Assembly (NCBI RefSeq): GCF_001605885.1
Contig: NZ_LRPE01000039.1
Location: 411,421-475,420 of the forward strand
DNA length: 64,000 nucleotides
DNA from: Acinetobacter lactucae
Lineage (GTDB): Bacteria; Pseudomonadota; Gammaproteobacteria; Pseudomonadales; Moraxellaceae
Direction of reading: 5' to 3'
Position numbers and translations under genes: made by a program. Positions 58,906-64,000 of the stretch are shown here, piece by piece (position 1 is the stretch's first letter; each line of letters begins with the position of its first letter). The notes under the pieces were generated by a model. It searched no databases. It worked only from the letters and a program-made list of their open reading frames with translations, and was not told the origin of the DNA.

Positions 58906-60206
58906 GTCAGGTTACATCAAATTCCTCACGTTTTAACCTGCGTGCTCAAGTCGTCCAGACCTTATTAAAAGTCCAGCAAGGTCAATCATTGGCTAGTATT
59001 TTAAATACACAGCTCAATCAAGTCGCAGAGCGTGATCGTGCTTTATTTCACGAACTCGTTTTGGGTACATTGCGCCAATGGTTTGCGCTTAAATCTATTA
59101 GCCTACCTTTACTCAGCAAACCGTTAAATAATGAAACTGTTGAAACCTGCCTATACGTTGGTCTTTATCAAGTTTTATGCACACGTATTGCAGCACACGC
59201 TGCCATCTCGGAAACAGTGGATGCAACCAAACAACTTGGATTCCCTGCACTCAGCGGCATTGTTAATGCAATTTTGCGCCGAGCTACACGTGAAACTGAT
59301 GACTTTCAGCAAGGCTTACAGCAAGCGCATGGCTTACCAAGTTGGCTTTTCAAACGGTTAAAAAAGGATTGGGGTGAGCAAACTGAAGCTCTTTGCCAAT
59401 CGTTAAAGCAAGTTGCGCCTTTAACCTTACGAGTGAACCAACGACATATTGGCCGTGATGCTTATTTAGCAAAATTACAGAGCTCAGAAATTCAGGCACG
59501 TGCTTGTACTTTGTCTGAGGCAGGCATTGTTCTTGAACAATCTGTACAAATTACTCAGCTACCCGGTTTTGAACAAGGCTGGTTTTCTGTACAAGATGAA
59601 CACGCTCAGCTTTGCGCAACAGTATTGCCAGATTTGAATGATAAAATAGTAGTTGATGCCTGTGCTGCCCCAGGGGGTAAAACAGCTCATTTACTTGAAA
59701 AGTTTAAACCTGCTCAGCTCATTGCAATTGATCAGGACCCAAGCCGTTTAGTGCGTGTAACTGAGAACTTAAATCGCTTAGCACTTGATCAAAGCCATAC
59801 AGAAATTTTGGCAGCCGACGCAACCCAATGGGTACCTGCACAGCCAGTAGATTGTATCGTGCTCGATGCACCTTGCTCTGCTACAGGGGTTATTCGTCGT
59901 CATCCTGACATACGCCTATTGCGCCAATCTAGCGATATAGCGCAAACCATTGAACTGCAAAAGCAGATCTTAGATCACATGTGGCAACAACTCAAAGTTG
60001 GCGGGACATTGCTTTACATTACCTGCTCAATTTTGAAAGCTGAAAATGAACAGCAGATGATGAAATTTTTTGCTGAAAATCCAAATGCAAAAGAGATCAA
60101 AATTGATGCTGATTGGGGAATTGAGCAAACTCATGGCCGCCAATTACTGCCAGAAGCGCAGTCTGGCGATGGATTTTATTATTGTAAAATCCAAAAAATT
60201 GCGTAA
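58902..60206 (+). CDS. rsmB: 16S rRNA m5C967 methyltransferase
   Basis: Methylates cytosine 967 of 16S rRNA. Residues 10-150 form the NusB-like RNA-binding domain, and the SAM-dependent methyltransferase follows with DACAAPGGK at 252-260. Cys325 (DAPCSATGV) and Cys375 (YITCSILKAENE) are the paired catalytic cysteines. The ATG at 58902 overlaps the fmt stop and gives 434 residues; a longer reading from 58827 is rejected. The fmt-rsmB order is widespread. Confidence 0.96.
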   Translation: MSQVTSNSSRFNLRAQVVQTLLKVQQGQSLASILNTQLNQVAERDRALFHELVLGTLRQWFALKSISLPLLSKPLNNETVETCLYVGLYQVLCTRIAAHAAISETVDATKQLGFPALSGIVNAILRRATRETDDFQQGLQQAHGLPSWLFKRLKKDWGEQTEALCQSLKQVAPLTLRVNQRHIGRDAYLAKLQSSEIQARACTLSEAGIVLEQSVQITQLPGFEQGWFSVQDEHAQLCATVLPDLNDKIVVDACAAPGGKTAHLLEKFKPAQLIAIDQDPSRLVRVTENLNRLALDQSHTEILAADATQWVPAQPVDCIVLDAPCSATGVIRRHPDIRLLRQSSDIAQTIELQKQILDHMWQQLKVGGTLLYITCSILKAENEQQMMKFFAENPNAKEIKIDADWGIEQTHGRQLLPEAQSGDGFYYCKIQKIA

Positions 60207-60234
60207 AAAAAGCAGGCTTAAAGCCTGCTTTTTT
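60205..60234. terminator. Bidirectional terminator between rsmB and metS
   Basis: AAGCAGGCTT pairs with AAGCCTGCTT, flanked by seven A and six T. It begins at the rsmB stop. Confidence 0.93.
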
Positions 60235-60246
60235 ACTCGATCAGCA

Positions 60247-60390
60247 TCAAAGCGTATGCTGATCTTTTACTTCTTCTAAAACGTCATCTAACTCTTCAGG
60301 ATGTTTCGATAAATGGATAATGGATAAAGCCAAGCCACCCCATAAAAACACCATCGAAATTACCATCATCACGATTGCTGAAGTATTCAT
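60247..60390 (-). CDS. metS: MetS-type small subunit of an NSS transporter
   Basis: A 47-residue protein that I translated from the minus strand (ATG at 60388-60390, stop at 60247-60249). It has one membrane helix (SAIVMMVISMVFLWGGLALSII) followed by a short acidic tail, HLSKHPEELDDVLEEVKDQ, as in the MetS subunit of the MetPS methionine/alanine importer. AGGAGG lies six bases upstream. It begins 12 bases after the transporter's stop, in the same direction, so the two are co-expressed. Too short to be caught by usual length cut-offs. Confidence 0.88.
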   Translation of the reverse strand: MNTSAIVMMVISMVFLWGGLALSIIHLSKHPEELDDVLEEVKDQHTL

Positions 60391-60402
60391 TATTCTATCC
60401 TC

Positions 60403-61881
60403 CTAGCGATCTTTCATTTTGCTTAAAACAATTGCAACGACTGCACAGAAAATCACACTGCCCCAGCCGAATACTCCTTGTAAGCTCATACTATAAGTAT
60501 CATAGCCATTTTTGATCAAATTAAATACAGTCATACTGAGTGTAGTTAATAAGATTAACGATGTAATGACTGTTAAAGTGAAATCCCATCCCTTACCTAA
60601 TTGAATAGTTGAGATGCGATTGACGTGATCACGAAGTTCCTTCAGTGCAGAACGCTTAAACCAAGCCACGGTAATAATAGAAAGTAAAGCACCGCCAATA
60701 ATACCGATGTTATTGATAAAGTGGTCAACGATATCAACCAACTTAATTGCGTTTACACTTGAGAATAAAATAATTGATACAAGTGCACTACCACCACCAA
60801 TAATGGTTACAGCTTTTTTACGGCCCCATTTCAATTTATCTTGCATTGCTGCAATAGGTACTTCCAAAATACTTACCATCGAAGAAATACCTGCGACGAA
60901 AAGCGAAGAGAAGAATAAGAAACCAAATAAATCGGCACCAGCACCTAAACTTGAAATAATTTTAGGGAACGCAATAAATGCTAACCCAATCCCGCCACTT
61001 ACAACATCTTTAACTTCAGTACCTGCCGCATGGGCCATAAAACCAAGCGCTGCGAAGATACCAATACCAGCCAAAATCTCTGTTGATGCATTTGCAAAAC
61101 CAACGATTAAACCAGAACCTGTTAAATTAGTTTTTGGTTTCAAATAAGATGCATAAGTCACCATGATCCCGAAGCCGACAGAGAGGGAGAAGAAAGTATG
61201 GCCATAAGCCGCTAACCAAACTTTATAATCCATCATTGCTGACCAGTTCGGCGTAAAGAATGCGTTCAAGCCTTGAACAGCGCCCGGTAAACGTAATGAT
61301 TGAATCACTAAAATAGTGAATAGAATGAATAATAAAGGCATGAAAATCTTATTTGATAATTCTACACCTTTTTTCACACCACCATAAAGAATGATTAAAG
61401 TAAGTGCCCAAATCCCAACAATCGGCCAGAATAAATGACCTACAAACTGTAAGTCAAAACCGGTTGCTTTTGTAGTCTGCAAATAGGTATTAAAGAAGAA
61501 ACCTTCCGGATCACTGCCCCACATTTGACCAATAGAGAAGTAAACATAACTACCAGCCCAAGTGAGTACACTGGCATAGTACAAACCAATAATGATACAG
61601 ACACAAACCTGCCACCAACCTAACGCTTCCCCACCTTTAAACAGGGCACGATAAGCTTTAGGTGGGGAGTTAGTACTACGATGACCTACCGCATAATCTA
61701 AAAATAGTAACGGTAAACCAGCAGTAATGAGTGCTAATAGGTAGGGAATAAGAAACGCACCACCACCATTTTCATAAGCAACGTATGGAAAGCGCCAAAT
61801 ATTACCTAAGCCTACAGCCGAACCAACGGCTGCAATAATAAAACCAGATCGTGACGTCCAGTTTTCACGAGAATCTGTCAT
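60403..61881 (-). CDS. Sodium-dependent (NSS family) transporter, MetP-like
   Basis: Sodium-coupled amino acid importer of 492 residues, about 12 membrane segments. WTSRSGFIIAAVGSAVGLGNIWRFPYVAYENGGGAFLIPY is the hallmark start with the sodium-binding helix 1, and FLDYAVGHRSTNSP follows. FSLSVGFGIMVTYASYL is helix 6. The 47-residue MetS-type partner directly downstream indicates a MetPS importer of methionine or alanine. The exact substrate needs testing. Confidence 0.92.
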   Translation of the reverse strand: MTDSRENWTSRSGFIIAAVGSAVGLGNIWRFPYVAYENGGGAFLIPYLLALITAGLPLLFLDYAVGHRSTNSPPKAYRALFKGGEALGWWQVCVCIIIGLYYASVLTWAGSYVYFSIGQMWGSDPEGFFFNTYLQTTKATGFDLQFVGHLFWPIVGIWALTLIILYGGVKKGVELSNKIFMPLLFILFTILVIQSLRLPGAVQGLNAFFTPNWSAMMDYKVWLAAYGHTFFSLSVGFGIMVTYASYLKPKTNLTGSGLIVGFANASTEILAGIGIFAALGFMAHAAGTEVKDVVSGGIGLAFIAFPKIISSLGAGADLFGFLFFSSLFVAGISSMVSILEVPIAAMQDKLKWGRKKAVTIIGGGSALVSIILFSSVNAIKLVDIVDHFINNIGIIGGALLSIITVAWFKRSALKELRDHVNRISTIQLGKGWDFTLTVITSLILLTTLSMTVFNLIKNGYDTYSMSLQGVFGWGSVIFCAVVAIVLSKMKDR

Positions 61882-62536
61882 AGAACACCTAATGTTAAAA
61901 GATTACTTATTTTTACTGCTATTGTTGATTGTTATTCCGCATGCAAAAAAAGAACCAAAAAATACTTTTGTGTTTGTAGAAAATAAAAAGCACCTTTTGA
62001 GTTTTTTTATTCCCTTAACAAACAAGCAAAAATAGAAAATTCTTCCTTAAAGATTTTTGTCCATTTTTTGCCCCTATATAGCTGAACAATACCTGTTTTT
62101 ATTTCTTTTTACTGTAATTTCCGTCAGAAATTTTACGAATTTTCTGAGTTTTTTTCACAATTGGTTATTTTTCAGCTAATATTTACGTTCTACTACTTGT
62201 AGATCAAAATTATGATTCAATGATATTTTATTCCAACTCCTGAAGATGCCTATCTAATTAGTCAACTTATCCACTAATTTATTCTTATCTTTCTAGTTTT
62301 CAAATAAGACTTGATAACCCTATATTATTAAATGACAAAATTTATACTAAAAATTTTAGATAAATGAAAATCCACTAAATTAAAAATAAAATAATAATTA
62401 TTTGAAATAAATAAACTTTTTTAATAACTAAAAATTTACTTCTATTACCCGCTTAAGATCCTTATTTTTTATCAATGCATCTGTAGCAAGATGTCTATAT
62501 CATGCGCTCAAAGATTTCTTCTATGTGGATGCTCAA
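61882..62536. other. 655-base AT-rich divergent region before the barrel-protein gene
   Basis: The longest gene-free stretch in the window. It has several T-rich tracts and a TATATT box near 62321-62326 that could serve as a -10 element, but no clear -35 and no credible ORF. Nothing repeats elsewhere in the window as far as I can see. Confidence 0.4.
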
Positions 62537-63229
62537 ATGAAAATATTAAAAATATCTTTATTAACGCTCGGGATGGGCCTAAGTGGTTTTGCTCAAGCAG
62601 ACTTTGTAGGAGTAAAAGGAGAAGTTGGCTATTGGTTCTATGACGGTAAAGCTAATATGTCTTCTCAATTTCCGGATGATCAAGATTTAGATCAAAAAGG
62701 TAGTGCTCAACTCTCATTAGCAGTAGAACACCCAATCCCATTTATTCCAAATGCAAAAATTCGTTATGTAAATTTAGATACTGAAACTAAATCAGAAACT
62801 TTAGGTCAAGCCAACTATAAAGTTGATTTAGATCATAGCGATTTTATCCTCTACTATGAATTACTAGACAATATCGTAAGTGTAGATGCTGGTCTTGGCG
62901 CAACAGTATTAAATGGTGATATTACTGCGTATACAGGTAAACGCGTGGATATTGATAAAACTTATCCTATCGCTTATTTGTCAGGAGAAGTAAAGCTTCC
63001 ATTTACAGGCTTAAGTGCTAAAGGTGAAGCAACATATACAAACTTTGATGATGCACGAATTACAGATGCATTAGCAGAAGTGAAGTATAAATTTGCAGAT
63101 AACCTACTTATTGATCTTGGCTTAACAGCAGGCTATCGCGTACTTAATATCGATTTAGATGACTACGATAACAATGATCTTAAATTTGAGTTTAAAGGTC
63201 CATATGTAGGTCTAGAAGCACATTTCTAA
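62537..63229 (+). CDS. TIGR04219-type outer membrane beta-barrel protein
   Basis: Exported outer-membrane protein. The signal peptide MKILKISLLTLGMGLSGFAQA is likely cut before DFVG. The mature part opens with VKGEVGYWFYDGKANMSSQF and alternates short amphipathic strands, such as AQLSLAVEHPIPFIPNAKIRYVNLDT, ending in aromatic LEAHF, a barrel-insertion signal. The ATG at 62537 gives 230 residues; the GTG at 62525 adds four residues. No ligand or pore function is known to me. Confidence 0.85.
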   Translation: MKILKISLLTLGMGLSGFAQADFVGVKGEVGYWFYDGKANMSSQFPDDQDLDQKGSAQLSLAVEHPIPFIPNAKIRYVNLDTETKSETLGQANYKVDLDHSDFILYYELLDNIVSVDAGLGATVLNGDITAYTGKRVDIDKTYPIAYLSGEVKLPFTGLSAKGEATYTNFDDARITDALAEVKYKFADNLLIDLGLTAGYRVLNIDLDDYDNNDLKFEFKGPYVGLEAHF

Positions 63230-63260
63230 ATCAGAAAAACTTCAAAATTTTTTCATAATA

Positions 63261-63286
63261 AAAAAGAACTCTAAGAGTTCTTTTTT
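63261..63286. terminator. Bidirectional terminator between the barrel-protein and GST genes
   Basis: AAAAAGAACTC (63261-63271) pairs with GAGTTCTTTTTT (63275-63286) around TAA. It reaches into the GST stop codon region. Confidence 0.85.
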
Positions 63287-63884
63287 ATTCCGTCATACTT
63301 ACATATCTTGAATGCTGTTGAATTTTCTGGAACCACGCTTGAATATTTGGGTATAACCTTAAATCGAAACCACCTTCCTCAGCGACATGAGTGTATGCAT
63401 ATAAGGCAATATCAGCAATAGTTAATTGATTTCCAACAAGATAATCATGATCTGCTAAAGCTTTATTCATAATAGTTAGTGCTTTATGGCCTTTTGGCTG
63501 TAAATTATGATATTCCTCTATTCTTTCTGACGGTAGGCCTAAATATTTATTAATAAAACGAGCCACTGCAATAAATGGTTCATGGCTATACTGCTCAAAG
63601 AACATCCACTGATACATTTTGGCCTTAATAAAAGGATCTGTAGGAATAAATTTTGTTCCCTCAGCTAAGTAACCTAAAATAGCATTGGATTCACTTAAAA
63701 CACGACCATCATCTAGGACTAATACAGGTATTTTTCCATTAGGGTTTAAGGATAAAAAATCTGCTGTTTGAGTCTCTTTTTCTAAAATATCAACGTGGAT
63801 CCATCTATGACTAATATTTAATAAGGAAAGTAATAGTTTAATCTTATAACAGTTACCCGAACCTACATCACCATAAATTACCAT
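63285..63884 (-). CDS. Glutathione S-transferase family protein
   Basis: Soluble GST of 199 residues. The thioredoxin-fold N-terminus starts MVIYGDVGSGNCYKIKLLLSLL, and NPNGKIPVLVLDDGRVLSESNAILGYLAEG binds glutathione, with the conserved cis-proline and Glu-Ser pair. LTIADIALYAYTHVAEEGGFDL is the C-terminal helical domain. The start at 63884 follows AAGGG and removes an eight-residue extension from 63908 that has no ribosome site. The substrate is unknown; no pathway genes lie nearby. Confidence 0.9.
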   Translation of the reverse strand: MVIYGDVGSGNCYKIKLLLSLLNISHRWIHVDILEKETQTADFLSLNPNGKIPVLVLDDGRVLSESNAILGYLAEGTKFIPTDPFIKAKMYQWMFFEQYSHEPFIAVARFINKYLGLPSERIEEYHNLQPKGHKALTIMNKALADHDYLVGNQLTIADIALYAYTHVAEEGGFDLRLYPNIQAWFQKIQQHSRYVSMTE

Positions 63885-64000
63885 AGATGCTTTTCCCTTA
63901 TTATACATATTTGAAAGATTAATTTTCTTAGTATTTATAGCACAGCTCGTCCTTAGTATTTTTAATATATTTTAGGCAATAAAAAAACACCCCCGTTCAT

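Overview
The window looks like ordinary chromosome of an Acinetobacter, most likely the A. calcoaceticus-baumannii complex. The grounds are low GC, the hut-zigA-zrlA neighbourhood I know from A. baumannii, a short BamC-type lipoprotein next to dapA, and a MetS/NSS transporter pair. I see no tRNA, rRNA, CRISPR array, insertion sequence, prophage or integration scar. I found no clearly new multi-gene system. The most useful observations are regulatory sites and a few odd proteins.

1-12.3 kb: histidine use and zinc economy. hutU-hutH-permease-hutI (the last cut by the left edge) form one minus-strand unit. hutC-hutD form another, ended by a terminator before hutU. Both units carry the same operator-like sequence upstream. 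An acyltransferase gene separates them from zigA (a zinc-linked COG0523 GTPase) and zrlA (a lipoprotein peptidase), and each of those two has a near-perfect Zur-box palindrome upstream. Histidine breakdown and the zinc-starvation response are therefore physically joined here.

10.8-18.3 kb: tyrosine and phenylalanine breakdown. An amino acid permease is divergent from fahA-maiA-VOC protein. An IclR-type regulator and hpd follow, convergent across a shared terminator. A 28-bp element upstream of fahA recurs, inverted and matching at 24 of 28 positions, in the hpd/DUF523 intergenic region.

18.3-42.8 kb: mainly housekeeping genes. They include a MATE exporter, a BASS-family transporter, pncA, dapA-bamC-purC, a formate/nitrite-type channel, rarA, a PQQ-type sugar dehydrogenase lipoprotein, dienelactone hydrolase, a HIT protein and mutY. 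These are followed by an M23 lipoprotein, tag, an alcohol dehydrogenase, a MocR regulator, a LysR regulator divergent from an aldo-keto reductase/MFS pair, a START-domain protein, dapB and dnaJ.

42.9-64 kb: an RND efflux permease and adaptor diverge from a TetR regulator around a 32-bp palindrome. Then come ppc, a nucleobase permease, a LysR regulator, a TauE/SafE protein, a two-domain DsbA-like protein lacking CXXC, ilvD, fmt-rsmB, a tiny metS gene with its NSS transporter, an outer-membrane beta-barrel protein and a glutathione S-transferase.

All database-style assignments come from recognising families by eye; no searches were run.
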